A DNA stretch of 64,000 nucleotides from Marsupella aquatica (taxonomy: Eukaryota > Marchantiophyta): the NCBI GenBank assembly GCA_973895155.1, contig OZ316891.1, positions 27,342,001 through 27,406,000 of the forward strand. Direction: 5' to 3'. Made by a program: the position numbers and the translations under genes. Below are positions 43,492 to 57,100 of this stretch, in pieces (the stretch's first letter is position 1; each line of letters begins with the position of its first letter). Under the pieces are notes generated by a model. That model did not search any database and was not told the origin of the DNA. It saw nothing but the letters and a program-made list of their open reading frames with translations.

Positions 43492-45277
43492 CTATTCCGA
43501 AACCCCGAGCCACTTTTGGAAGATCTCGAACTCAGTGTAGTCGCTGTCAGAACTCATCGTCTTGAACCATGCCTCTCCTGCCTTTTTGATTGCCTCCTTA
43601 TCGTCAGCCTGAAAGCGACAAAAAGCCCAAGAACACATGGAAAATCAATTGAAGAGCTTTCAGCATTGACCGAAACGGAAAGAACACGAAGTAGATAGAT
43701 AGGAGGGAAAGCGGAGTAATTTTGGAAGATAGCAATGCAAGCAAACCTTGGGAGTCTTCCTCTTGGCATCCAACTTCTCAGCCTTGGCCTTCACGCGCTG
43801 CTCCTGAGCCAAAAGCTCCATTCTCCGGGCGGTCTTAGCATAGGGGTTGAGCTTCAACATTGCGCCAAGGTTCTTCAATGGGTTCTTCTTCAATGCCCGT
43901 CTCTTCAAGTCTGATTTCTTAGGTCGAACCACGCTCTGAATCTCATCAGAATTGATAAGCCGAGACAAATCAGAGTTGCTCAAAATTGACCGGGGAATAG
44001 AATAGCCCTTCTTCAACAAAGACTTGCCCTCCAATGTACCGAAGATACTGTCCAGCTTGTCAAACGCACTCTTAGTCCAGATAACAAATCGGCCGAGGTG
44101 ACCGCCGGGTGCAAGCTGCAAAAGGTTAAGACGATCCACGGATGCGACCTCCACACCGGGAATATTCCTGAAGGCCTTAACAAGCTTAGCTCCCTCGGTT
44201 CCATAGACCAACAAGGGTCCCCGCCGAGAAACATAGCGACGGTTCCTCATCTTACCCTTACCTGCACGAATATTGTGGCTAGCTTTCACCTTTTCGACAT
44301 CCTCGAAAGCTCCAATCTTCTTCAAAATCTTCACAGCGGCGGAGGTCTTTTCCACAGACTCCACACTGTCGCTCAAAACCAAAGGAACTTCCGGGACCTT
44401 GTCGATGCGGTGGCCCCTGGCCGTGACCAAAGCAGGGATGGCGGAAGCAGCCAATGCAGACACGACTGCATACCTCTTCTGGTTAATGTTCACCTTCCGG
44501 TGCCACTTTCGCCAAATCTTCGTCGGAGCAAACATGCGACCTCCACGGCACATGTTTCCGAAAGCTCCCTGTCCTGCACGATGCGTTCCTCCTCCTGGAA
44601 CCCTGGGAATTCGAGACACTGCACGCCCGGTTCCCCATGACTCGGCCGAAGTCTGGTGCCCAGCCTTTTTGCTCACGGCATATGGCTGTCTCTTGTTCTT
44701 AGCAATGTTGGCATGCACAAACTCGACGATATCCGGCCTGCGCCCAAAATCATTGACAAGCTTACTAACGGATCACCCTCGCCCCTTCCCTTACTACAGA
44801 GGGAACAACGCCCATGAAGAGGAAGGCAACACCAGACCGAGAGATTGCTGACGCGACCACTTACTAATTGATCACCCTCATTCCTTCGCCGATTCAACCA
44901 GGAAAATCAATAATGTGGAGGGCATCAACACAAGAGCGAGAAGTAAGTTGTCGACAGGACAACGCTTGCTGATCGAACACCTCCGTCCGCACGCTCTTTC
45001 GTGCAGGAACAAAAATGATGCGCAGCGTAAAACATACGAGAGAGAAGTGGTTCAAACGACCAAGCTCGTTAATGGATCACCCTCGTCCATTTGCTTACTC
45101 AACCAGAATAAAAATCATGCCAAGGGTGAAAACAAGACGACATGAGAGTGAGAAGTTGTTGACGTACCGAATCGGGGCCAGCATGACGGCCGGGAGCGTA
45201 ATCGACATTTCCGCATCTCCACCGTCCTCGCCTTCCACGATCTGGACATTCACCAAGGGCCTCGCTGCGGCCGCCAT
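43492..45277 (-). CDS. RPL4: 60S ribosomal protein L4 (uL4)
   Basis: This is a structural protein of the cytosolic large subunit, with an extended loop near the exit tunnel. Three exons join in phase to 405 aa, the usual plant length: 45277-45168, 44737-43747 and 43608-43492. Exon 1 encodes [16 protein letters not shown] and ends in PAVMLAPI-R. Exon 2 starts [19 protein letters not shown] and holds the hallmark loop ([39 protein letters not shown]). Exon 3 encodes the acidic plant-type end, ...FQKWLGVSE, with a TAG stop. A telo-box lies upstream of the start. Intron 1 consists largely of a degenerate 100-bp tandem repeat. The gene gives an internal check that TAG is a normal stop in this genome. 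Confidence 0.96.
44760..45165. repeat. Four degenerate 100-bp repeats filling RPL4 intron 1
   Basis: GATCACCCTC or a close variant recurs at 44771, 44871, 44970 (GATCGAACACCTC) and 45075, a spacing of 99-105 bp. Each is followed by a related C-rich then A-rich tail and a GAGAAGT..GTTGAC-like block. The last such block abuts the exon 1 donor site. Confidence 0.7.
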
Positions 45278-45394
45278 CGCTCCAAGCTTCGAGTGCAATC
45301 TCCGGCTTCTCTTGCAGCCGAGCTGAGTTCAGTAAACCCTTCGAGAAAAGACCGACGTCAGTTGCTCTTCGTGCAATTGACTGCACTCTGCCTC

Positions 45395-45403
45395 AAACCC
45401 TAA
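45395..45403 (-). promoter_or_regulatory. Telo-box upstream of RPL4
   Basis: AAACCCTAA lies 118 bp upstream of the RPL4 start codon. Telo-boxes are common in plant ribosomal-protein and translation-factor promoters near the transcription start. Identified by motif and position only. Confidence 0.6.
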
Positions 45404-48400
45404 CAGCGGACTCCCTGAGCTGTTCATGGGGTATCACAGGAGTTAGTATAGGGCTGTTTGGGAACCAGATGAATACGATAGACCTATTAACTGGCGTCTC
45501 GCCTCGTGACCTCAGATCTGGAGAGGTTTCCCGGAATTCCCATGGGTAATGTTTTGGAACCTGTTTACCAAACTAGACCACTCCGACCAGATTCTGCTTG
45601 ACACCCGAGAATGGTTAGAAATTCAAGAACTCTAATATATAAGTGTTTCAGAATGGAACAACTTGGATAGACTCTTTTTGTTGTAGATAGATATATAACC
45701 GTTTGTTTAGAAGACCCTAGTGAGTAGAAATAAGATGTTTTTTGCTGTGGTGTGGAACATGAAAGACCCTAGTGAGTAGAAAGACCCTAGTGAGTAGTAT
45801 AAGATGCTTTTTGCTGTGGCGTGAAATTTTTTCTTGTTAAGTTTGTGTTTCCCTCATTGTTTTTTTCTTCTCCCTTTATCATGTTGGAGGAAGAGGAAAG
45901 AAAATAGGGGGGGAGGGACAATGGGAAGAGGGAGAGCGGTTGGAGAGAAAAAGAGGGTATGGGGGAGGAAAAAAGGGTCGAAGAAAAAAGGGTCAGGGAA
46001 AAAGTTAAAATGTTCTTCGTCCATGTACCGTCGTGCAACCATGCCTAGACCCTGCGATGCCCTGGTGGCTGTCACCCCCTCGCCCTCGCCCTCCCCAACA
46101 GCAACTACTAAATTAACAACATTTCTACAACAAAACTTTAACAGCGTGACTGTGTAGATGTAATAGCCACAATGACAACATTTCTTTCCCCTCACTTGCA
46201 CTTGTTTGCCTCACCTCAATATTTATGTGAGAGGTAGGGACACTGCCATACCAACTAAGACATGGCTGCAACAACAATGCACGGACATTGGGCTGATAGG
46301 GCTACACGGGCTGATAGGGCTACACGATAAGATGGCGATGGCCACAATAAACATTGTAATAGTAAAATTGTTTAAAACAAGATGGCTATGATGGACAATA
46401 TTAGATTCTTACAAGTGACTGGTCAATGTTGCCTGTTGCACACCTTAACACTAGACTTCCAAGGTTGTTGTTGGGACTAACTAAATTAGTGTAGGGCTAT
46501 TTCCTGAACACAATGCTATGAGAGACATTTTTTACTTATATCTTGTGTCATGGACCGAACACAATATCCCCTTAGACCAAGACTCCACCTTGATGAAGGT
46601 GGTTATGAGTGGTTGCTGGTAGCACCATCATGAGCTCCCCGTCAACCTGAGCACGTTGCTATGTGTAGCATTGCTATTGGAGCCACAGGGGAAGAGTTAC
46701 AGGTTGGGGGCCAAAAATAGGAAAGTAACCCACACTGATCCAAAGGCAACAGGTCCCTTGATTCAAAGCATAATTATATGAAGCCATCAGTCGCAATAGG
46801 TTGGATTGCCCCATTCTCAAAGGTTGAGTATCATTACTCTTGCCGAGCGAGGAACAAGAGTAGCACACATGTACTGATGCCTACAAGCAGGGTGCAGGGG
46901 AGGTTGGTTGGCTTCCAACTTGTAGGGCCCTGGGGTGGATGGTCCCAGCATGTCATTTAGGTGTCTCATTCCATGCCAGTGGGTGACGGACTCGGTGACG
47001 GACCATAGCTTGAGATCCGCATGTGATCTCAAGGAACTAGTGTATGCATTGTGAAGCAGGTGACAAGGGCTACCAAGGGAAAAGGCCCCAGCTGGGGTTG
47101 GGGCACAACATCCTGCCTCATGACCTCAGATCCCCGGGTTTGGGAAATCCTTACTCATAGTGATTGAAACCTGTTGACAGGAATAGACCACTCTGACCAG
47201 ATTATGTGGGATACCTGAGAATGGTTATTGTTGTGCATGGGGACATCACACCCTACATTAGGGTGGTTGAAATCTACAGATGCTCTGCAGGATTAGGTTA
47301 TTTCCCTCAAAACTGCAGTCTATCTCATATATTTTTTGAGAATCGCATTAGCATGTAAGCTAAGATGATTAAACAAAAATAGTCAAATGATACAATTACA
47401 TGAAAAAGTCTAATGAGTATAAAACACTCTCGAAAACACTTGTTCTCTCGGTATTTGGGGTATTTGGGCTAGTCTCAATGTTGCAGTGTTAATATCCATG
47501 CAAAGCAAACATTTGCAAAATGCTGCCCTTAAAAGGAGGCAACTGTCATTGTTGAGAGTTGTCACCCAACACGTACTACTGTATATGTCAAAGAACTCTA
47601 GAATATGACTCAGTTTGAGAATGGGGCAACTATCCAAGTTGCCTAGACTTTCATCTCATACCACCATGTTGCTCTCAGACTTTTTTTGGCAAAAAATTAC
47701 ATATCCAAAGCACATGAGGGTGCCAAAATTCATCAAAGTATCATCATTAAGTTGCCACCCATTCTCTCTATCCAGTCTGCTATTTGCCTGACCAGAAGAT
47801 TAAAATCATTTAACAAGCCTGGGCAAAAATATGTATCATGAGGACAAACAAGGAGAGATAGAGCATGAAGCGTAGTTCAAAGCCCAGGAAATACGACATC
47901 ACATCATTAAGAACTATAATACAAGGTCGGGTCACTTTTTGCAGTGGTCATTTTACAAATTTGCAGGGCCAAAAAAATGTGGGAAAGAAGCATTCCAAAA
48001 CAAAGCCTAGTCACATAGAAACTGGAAAATGCCAAGGCACAAAGAAACTGGAAAATAATGGGAGGTGATAGGAGCAAAGGGAGGGGGAGTATCAAAGAGG
48101 ATTGTCCTCCTTGACCTCGCACCTCCCAGGCTATGGTCCCCTCATGTCAATCATGAGGTGTTAATGACATTTGCTAAAGATTACAAACCCAAAGTGATAT
48201 CATTTTATTATGGTTTAAGTGGGCCATTCTGCCATTTTTCTTATGGAAGCCCATATTCTTATTAGCCTCTGCCCCACATGCCTGCATGGGACGTCTACCC
48301 CATCTTCCTCTCTCTCTTGGGCATGCACCTCCTACACAGAAACTACCTCATTTAGAGAAGAACTTATCCTACATAAAAGACATATTTTCTTCCATAGCAT

Positions 48401-48792
48401 CTTTTGCGAAACAATGTCTTTCTCGCAATGAAATGCTAAATGCAAAAATCTCTTTTGAGGAATGATTTCTTTTTGGTAAGAAAATCTGTTGATGCTTTTA
48501 CATCAACTATATTTTCTCCACAATGCCATCTTTTAAGCAATGACCTCTTTTGCGGAATGACAGTTCAAACGCATCAATATCATTTGAGTAATGATTTCTT
48601 GTGCATAGACATCTTTTACCCAACAATATCTTTTGTGCAACACATCCATATTGAACTAAATAGAAAGGTCTATTTGGCACTCAAATACACTTTTTGATCA
48701 GGAGTCTGGTAGGAGAGTATTGGGTTGGAAAATTTGTGACCAATCTAAACATCACATTATGTTAAAAAGTCACTTTGTCACTAAAACACTCT

Positions 48793-48860
48793 CTTTACTG
48801 ACCCCACTAGAGGTCCCTTCCAAACTTCTTGGCACCACAGCACGCCATGTCATCAAGATG
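48793..48860 (+). repeat. Dispersed 70-bp repeat, copy 1
   Basis: GACCCCA, then AGAGGTCCCTTCCAAACTTC, then TGGCACCACAGC, then GCCA. It is shared with 62617-62665 in the same orientation. Confidence 0.65.
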
Positions 48861-49699
48861 CGCTGCAAACAGGTACATATTGTAAAATCAATATGCACAA
48901 TCATTGCCACAATCCTTAGTTCCGGTTGTAAGAGAAGTTGCTCAAGCAGAGGTCGTTGACTACTGTTGAACCTACAAAGTATTAACGGTTGCTTATGACA
49001 CATGCTCGTCAACAGTGCGACAGAAGGCAAGCAAGAAAGTTATCGAACCACCACAATTGCAATCTAAGCAGGTAGATCACAACAATATAATTGTTTCTTT
49101 CTATTTTAGTTTGAAGTTTGGATGGGGGTCCACGAACTAATTGATCAGGAGTCTGGTAGCAGAGTGTTTGGGTTGGAAAATCTGTGACCAATGACCACAT
49201 CAGCATCACTTTAGTGGCAAAATGCTGATCAGCATCACTTTAATGGCAAAAGTCACTTTTGAACATAATGTGACCAATGCTGATCTTTATTAGCCAGCTT
49301 GTCACCTAGCCAGAGACCTCTTTAGCTAGAATTTGGTAGTTATTCATAAATCTGGGGATATCTGACATGCATAAATTAGTCATGGAATTAGATTAGTAAC
49401 ATTCTTAGCATTTATCCTTCACACAAGGTCCCACCCAACACCCTGGCGAGGTTATTTAAAAAAAAATCCACAACCACGAACTGTCCTGTGTAGTCTGTCT
49501 TCTTACATCGGAGGCTCATCTTGCAGTGATGAACAATAGCCCGAACCGGAGGCAACTCAGCCTCCTAGGAGAATGTTCAACAGTAGAGTCCATAGCATCC
49601 ATTATGTTCCTTTGGCAACCGTGCTCCATGCGAACCACAACTCGCATCCTAAATGCGATGGAAGCTGACTACCCAAAACTGGGATTAGGAAGCTGCTAC

Positions 49700-49872
49700 A
49701 TTGGGCACATTGGGCACATTGGGCAGCAATGACAGTCAGGTAGTCACCCTTGCCAACCGCTAAAATCTCACCGATATTTATCGACGATCTACAGTGGGCT
49801 ACAGTGGGCAGCAGTGACAGTCATCCTTGCCAACCGCTAAACTGTCACCCATATTGATCGACGATCGTCTAG
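49700..49872. repeat. 85-bp tandem duplication
   Basis: GGGCAGCA(A/G)TGACAGTCA...CCTTGCCAACCGCTAAA...TCGACGATC starts at 49721 and 49806. A short (TTGGGCACA)n run precedes it. Confidence 0.75.
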
Positions 49873-50609
49873 TCACGACACGTCACTGTGATGAGAAACT
49901 CACGGCAGAAAGAATACGCTCACATCTGACCTTGGCGACATACATTGATTTATGAAAATTGCAAGCTATTTTCAGGTCTCCAAATCAATCTACAAACATG
50001 AACAATAGTGGCCAAATGGCAGAACATCCCTGGAGATGCACTAAGCATGTTGCATTGGTTCTTGTTGCACATAGATTGATAAGACTCTAGAGAGACAATA
50101 ATGATGTCTATCCATGTATGTGCAAAGTAAAACAAAGGGAGAAAAGGTCTATCTGCAAGGAGAAACAAAGCCTGACAAGGGAATTGCCGGGAGATAGAGA
50201 AACCGGCCAGGTGAAGGAAAATATCCCGTCAGAACGTAAGGCGACAAGGTAGATGGCCACACGAAACAAAACGTCAAAATACAAAAGCTGAACACACATT
50301 TTGCATGATAAGCAACAGAACAGAGTACAGTTCTCACACGACCTCGCCAGAACTTACATATCTGCCACGTTTACATAGTTATGCTCTAAATGCATATACA
50401 TGTTACTTTGAGTATTTCTTGATTAGTATTGAGAATCTGAGTCCGCCACTCAAACAATATAAATATCAAGATCAGAATGAAACCTCCAAGAATCCAACCT
50501 CCTTTACAATCAGTGCTCTATCAGTGACACCGAACTAGTTGAATAATCTGAAAATGGAATGAAGAATAAGCTGGTGTACACAGATCCTTCCCTCACTATT
50601 TCTCTTGTA

Positions 50610-50880
50610 GAGATATATCCTTCATGGGAATCTACGTCTTCGAGAGTTTTCCATGGGATACTTCAGAAATAGCCAAAACTACTTCCCATGTACAAGTAAC
50701 GAACTGGACAAAAACAATTTGTACCCCCACTGAGTTGGCTGTGCAGATAAATCATTCATGGACACCTACATCTTCGAGAGCTTTCGTTGGGATACTTCAG
50801 AAATGGCCAAACCTAATTTCCATGTACAAGTAAAGAGCTGGAGAAAAACAATTTTGTACAGAGATCAATTTGATCAGATC
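50610..50880. repeat. 134-bp tandem duplication 3' of MET1
   Basis: TTCATGG...TCTTCGAGAG...GGGATACTTCAGAAAT...CCATGTACAAGTAA starts at 50621 and again at 50755. It lies about 250 bp past the MET1 stop codon and may be transcribed with its 3' UTR. Confidence 0.75.
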
Positions 50881-51131
50881 TGAAGCTAACTAAATTTCTA
50901 CCCTGTGCGCGCCGGACTAATATCGGTCTCTTTTCGAGGTCGAATGGGATCCTACTCGAACTGAGTGTGGTCAATCTCAAAGGTCATATCTTGTTAAATT
51001 TCCAATTTGTATGATATAACAACTCTCTTACGCAAAAAAATTATGGGACAACTTGAGGAGACCTGCATCTCATGTCTGGACAGGTCACCCAATAACTGTT
51101 CCCGGAGATATTACTATCAGCTTCCCACACA

Positions 51132-54100
51132 CTATCTCCCCCGTATGGCCTCCTTCAGCATGTGCCCCAGGGCTCGGGCTAAAGGTGGTGGCACAGCATT
51201 GCCAATTTGCCTATGCTTGCTGTTGATATTTCCAAAAAACTTATAACTATCAGGAAAGCCCTGCATCAAATCAGACAAGAATCAATGTTAGATTTGCACT
51301 GCTCCATTGGAAGCGAAACTGAACAATCCGTTCAGCTTGGAAAGACAAGCTAGAATGTAAAAAGTGATAAATTCCACCGTTAACCACCATGTACGAGCCA
51401 ATGCCAGAGCAATTATTATGCTGCTGAAGAAGAGAAAGCAAAACACACCTGGGACCGAGCACACTCCCGAACCGTGACAATGCGATCCTGGTCTGGGTGG
51501 AAGCACATTCCAACCTTTCCCATAGGTTGGGGATCTGTAATAGAAGTGGGAAAGTTTCCATCCCAATCAAGTCTCCCAAATAGGCCTTTCCACTGGTTGT
51601 GCCGGTCTGCTGTGTTGGGTAGGCACCATGGTATCAAATCTACCACCTGTCCTGTAGTCAATTTCACCTGAAGAGCCCACAATACCCACTTTAGACATGT
51701 GGGCCAGATAAGGCGTGCAATGTGTAGCGATGTACTGCCAGGAACACTGGCAACAAAACAAAAAAGCACAGTAGGGACAGATGACGCCACAATTCATCCT
51801 GAGCCGAAGAGAGTACCTTCTCCTCAGGTAGACAGCGCCAATCAGCACCAGGCTCCTTGGGGATTCGCTGGCAACGAATTGTGTTCAATTCATTCATTTC
51901 CTTGGAAATGTGATCAATAAGGTGAGTTTGTTCTCCCCTTATTTGTATTTGGAACCATGAGTCCGGTAGGGTTGCGTACTGCAGTCCGCCAGGAGAAAAG
52001 ACTAAATTAAGAAGTGCGATACGAAACAAGAAAGCATTAAACGTTGTCGGCAAAGATATAGTTATGCGTAATCTATTGCGTTGGTCACTCAATTCCAGCA
52101 TGAAAATTCTGCAGTAGCTGCCAACTACATTCCAAAATCCAAGCAAACTGCATTTTGATATGACTTACTGGTATGTCTCCTTTGTTTGCTCCGTTCTCAA
52201 CAGGAGGAAGGTCACCCACAGTATCCCTCACTGTTATGGCTCGAAGAGGGGCACCTCTTGCCGCATCTCTCACTGCTGCATATTGAATTGCACCAGGTAA
52301 TGTTATTCCCAGCTGAGAGCTTGAGAAAACGTGTTTGGGCTCAGGCCATTCAGGTAGTGTTTCACTAGGAGCAGCAGCCCATATGAAAGCCCTTTTCCTC
52401 GATTGGGCCACTCCATAATTACCGGCTTGTAGAACACCAAAACGAACCTGCAAGGAATATTGTAATCGGAAGTGAGACATCCTTTCGTTTAGAGATCTAA
52501 CTACCATTTCAAATTCTCGAACCGATGGTTCACTCCAAGAACATTTCAACACGGCGAGAGGAGTATTAGTAGTCCCCATAAGAAGATCTCTGACGCGTTC
52601 TCTTACAATTTAAACCGCTACATCACAGCTAAATTTCGTACCTGATAACCCATCTCCAAGAGGGAAGCCAAAGATAATCTGAAAGTTTGGCCTTTATTGA
52701 AAGACACAAAGTTCCGCACGTTCTCAAGAAGAAAGTAACGAGGTCGGAAATATTCAGCATAAGACAAGAAAGATAGAATCATCTCGCACTGTACTTTGCT
52801 CCAAGCTCTTTGACTGAATCGATTCATTCCAGAAAATCCCTGTAAAAGTCCGATAGAAGACCCATTAACAAAACGGCACTCGGTTGATGTCACCTCCTCA
52901 TAACAAGTGGCCAGCCATCTTCAACTGGTCAGAATCTAGCGCCCACTGTTAATCCTTCCAATAAACTTTGGCAACCTTATTAAGTTAAATTACAACGTGA
53001 AATGACGGAATACATAACATCCTATACTGCACGGAAATCTTTAGCTACTTACTTGGCACGGTGGTCCTCCGCTGATGAAATCAACCTCCCCTGGTCTTGG
53101 TAGGTGCAATTTCTTTTCTTTGTCGAACTTTAGCGACAACTCCTCAGCCTCAGGAGTTGATACACAATCATCCAGATCGCCTCCAATCTCCATTATGGAC
53201 CTGATACAGGATTTCTCTGATCAGTATAGGAGATTTTTCTGACAAAATACTTTTTCGATAGATAGAAGGACACATAGATCTTTCGTCATTGTAGGGCCCT
53301 GCTTCTGGCCAGGCACTAGTAGACAATCAAGAAGTCAGAGAGTCACCTTAGAATGACATTGCAATTCTCACAAAACGTATCAGCGGTTGGATGATTCAAC
53401 TTGAAGGCCTCGGCAGCTGGATTGTCATATTCAATTGCCCATTTCGTAACACTGACTCCTGTAAACCAGAAGTCAAGGAGAAGGTGGCGAACAGAATCAG
53501 TTAATTGAAATTGGGGAGAGGATCGATCGAGGGTTCGTGAATATGATCGATCATATTATGCCAGCTCTGCATTGAAGACTGATTTGAACCAAAAGCAGTT
53601 TCACATTAAAGCATTAGCAATTCAAGAGACAGGATAGCTTAGACAAGGAAACAAGAGCCACAAGTCGTGCCAGTATACCTGACTGATGTAATCCCTCGGA
53701 GAGACCACCACACCCAGCAAAGATGTCTAGTGTGGCTAGTGCAGACTCCGAGACATTTTCCACAGATGGCTCACTCTCTACGGCTTTCCCTTTTCCTTTT
53801 GCTTTAGCTGCAATCTCTTCTGCTTGGGACTTTCCTGTGGTTGCTTCTAAGGAGCTCCCAGGGCTCAATTTGACATTAAGTGGAAGCTACAATCAAACGA
53901 ACAAATTGTTATGGCGCGATTTACAAATGCACCTAAGATTTTGGATCAGGAATATGGCTACCTGCACGGCCAAAGAGGTCAGTTCCTACCAACTGAGGAG
54001 TGCTCACGTTTCACTTTTTTGCTGTGAATTAGAGCGCCTCAAGTCCTTGAAAGTCAAAAGCCTTCCAAACGCGATAGACAACGAGGACACTATCAGGGAG

Positions 54101-57100
54101 AAAGCTACCTGTTTCACGGTTCCAGTCTTGGGGTCATGGATGCAGCTGCAGAAGAAGACGTGGTTAACTGCACACTTCTCAGATGCTGCAACCTCGTGGA
54201 CTTGCCGTCGAACAACACACTTGCCCCTTGCAGTCGCAATATCGACAATGGATGTCTCTTCACTGTAGTAAACCTGCACAATTCAACAGGCAATACTGAT
54301 GCAACTACACCAACCCCGCCCCCGCAAAAAACATGCGTATCTAGAAGTTTTCCGGGCCACAGAGTTGACGAAACTTATAGAAAAAGGTAAAGAAAGAGGT
54401 AGGACAAAAACTTGCAGAGTGATCTAAAGTAAATCCTCGTTCCTGATAACATGGCCGCAGTAAACAATAACCGGCCTAGACGCCTTACCTCGTGAATGTC
54501 TGCCTTGTAAGCTTTCATCTTATCAACATCTTCCGGTCGGTAGAATCTTCTTATCTTCATAAGACGAGAAGCCTTCTTACTGCTGCTGTTGGGCGAGGGC
54601 AGAACACTCAGCAGCTGGCAGATGGCAAAAGCATGAAGACCTTTGTTTCTACCACCTTTGAACAGAACCTTCTCGTTAGGATCTGATGAGGTATGCACAA
54701 ATGTGTCTGGATCCAGATATAGATAATCATCGATCCGATAGTTAACACCCTGGAATCGAAATCCTTCCTCCTTGGAAAGGATCAGCACCTCCAGTTTCTC
54801 CTCAGTTTCGCGTCTAGTCTCGCAAGCCTTGCAAGTCCCGGTTCCCAGCGCCACACTATCCTTTGGCAATGACAAGAATGCTCCTCTCTCAGGACAGTAC
54901 CAAGAACGGCAGAAATACTCAACAGGTAAACCTTTCTTCTCTCTCTCCTTAGCAGAATTTCTATCAGCCTCATCCTTAGCAGCATTCTCCTTTCTGTACT
55001 GGTGCCCCCAATTCCTTTTCCTCAGCTCCACAGTCACAGGTCCTGCAGATTTCTCGATTTCGACATTTTCACAAGCGTCAGTTAGAAACACCTCCCTCTC
55101 ATTCGCTGCATTGCCTAGAATCGTTTCCCATCCTCTCTCCAAGACCCGGCCATGTGCCATGGGAGCACCTCTTTTACCTTCGTAAAGATACTCTATCAGA
55201 AGAATAGCAGGAGGACGCTCTGAGAACTCATTGTCGTCATCCCGATTCACCAACACAGCCTTCCCAGCTGTATACTCAGTCCCATTGGAAACGGCCTGAA
55301 GGTACACTGGTTCATTGTTAACTGTCTTTCCAATGGGCTTATCAGCCCATTGCACGATACTACAAGTGGCCTTACAGCATTGGGACTGCTTCTTCGGTGT
55401 GTCTCTCACAGAAGATTGTGTTTCCACTGCCTCCTCGTCATCACTCTCTTCAACAAGTTCTTCCTCCACCACCTCTGCGTCTTTCTCAGCAATGTCAGCA
55501 ATTGCCCCCTCACCCCCCTCTGCTTCTGTAGTCCCAGCGTAATACTCACTCCAAATTCGGTCAACAAGACGAGTGGTAGTTGCACGCATGGGCTTACGTT
55601 TATGGCCATCGGGGCACAAGTTAGCTCGAGGATTCAGATTCCTTCCCTTCTTCAATAAGACTTTCTTTTTGGTGAGAGCTAGCTTCACGTGACTCAGCTG
55701 CTCCATTTTAGATGCTAAGCCTGTAATGAAAGCGCTCCTTTTAATGCATTCATCTGGATACTCGGCGAATTGCTGGAGGATGATTTGTCCATGAGCCATC
55801 AGATATCGTTCGACCTCCGCCACCTTAGAAGACACATATGTGGGTTCGTCTTTACTTTGACTGGCAAGCTTTTTAATGACATCATTCAACGAGAGGCGGT
55901 TGACTCGTGAGGCCTCTTTAAGCATGGTGATCATTATGACAGCGAGCCTGGCTGTTTTCAGAACGGGCTCGTACCATTTCAGGTATTGTTGGGAGGGCTT
56001 GCCGAGGCGGTACCACGCTCCATCTGTCCTGAACGAGATGAAAAGCATGGAAGCTCCAAACTCAATCTTCCATTCCTTTACAGCACTAAGATAGACACGG
56101 ATACCCTCCTGGGTTTCATTCCCATTGGAGCCCGCCGCACCTCGGCTGCTGCCCTCAATGCTACCTTCAGCCGTTTCAGCGTCGAGGCAGAACCCACTTC
56201 CGTCATCTTCCGTGATGACGCCAGAGCCGAAGATTTCCATGTCTGTCTCGGCGCCACGGAGCATGGGGAGGAGCTCCAGTGACAGGAGTCGCGAGTCGGA
56301 ATTGTACAGAGTCCAGTCGTGAATCTTCCGGTGGGGGAGATCCTCCGGATACTCGACGGCGATCTCGTCAAAGAGAATGTACTCATCCATTTCCTCTTCC
56401 TCGGCCGTGTAGTAGGCGGGTAGGGGGTAATCGTTCGCGATTTCCGTTTCATTGATTTTGATGTAATACTTTCCCTTACTGGTCGGAACTCGTCTGGTTG
56501 GCTTGCTGGAGAAAGCCCTGTCATCCTCCTCTTGGAGTAGACGAGCTAGCCTCTCGTCTTCATGCATCGAATCTGTCGCATGAACAAGGAAATTAATTTC
56601 AACACCATCTCAGCAACAAAGTTCTCGCGAATTGTAGTGGCCACATGGTTCTAATGGCATGGAGAAATTGAGGTTGAACGAATGGGGGGATTCAAGAGAT
56701 GGAAGGGCAATCTGAATGAATAGTAGAGCAACGGAGACGTACTGACGAAAAACCATTAATGGTTTAAAGAAAATTAAAATTTCCAGAATTACAGAACACC
56801 AGAGGTGAGAAGGGCGATCAGAATAGAAGAATGCAAACCAAACGAGATGACGAGAAGATTGATATCAGATGGCATGTAGAAGTTTGGAAGTCCGGATAAA
56901 CAAGAAACCACAGGCAAAGGGGACAAACTCGATGCACACATGACCGCAATCCAAAGAGGCAGGTCAAGATAATCATGAAAGGGATGAAGATAGACGCAGA
57001 TTCCGGACACACTAATGCCAGAGGAAGAAGGGACAATTTGGATATACAACCTAACCGAACTCAAACCTGATGTGCTGAAGTGAAGAAAAATACCTGACAT

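Larger units (their letters stand above)
45404..51131. other. Repeat-rich intergenic region between RPL4 and MET1
   Basis: No domain-bearing ORF was seen. Noted structures: GACCCTAGTGAGTAG repeated three times (45714-45800), GGGCTGATAGGGCTACACG doubled (46290-46327), AATG..TCTTTTG-type degenerate units (48400-48650), TTGATCAGGAGTCTGGTAG at about 48694 and 49139, and the duplications listed separately. Confidence 0.5.

Noticed and set aside
43660-44718. RPL4 as a single-exon or retro-copied gene
   Set aside because: The conserved N-terminus is in a separate exon at 45277-45168 and the C-terminus in 43608-43492, with GT/AG introns in phase.
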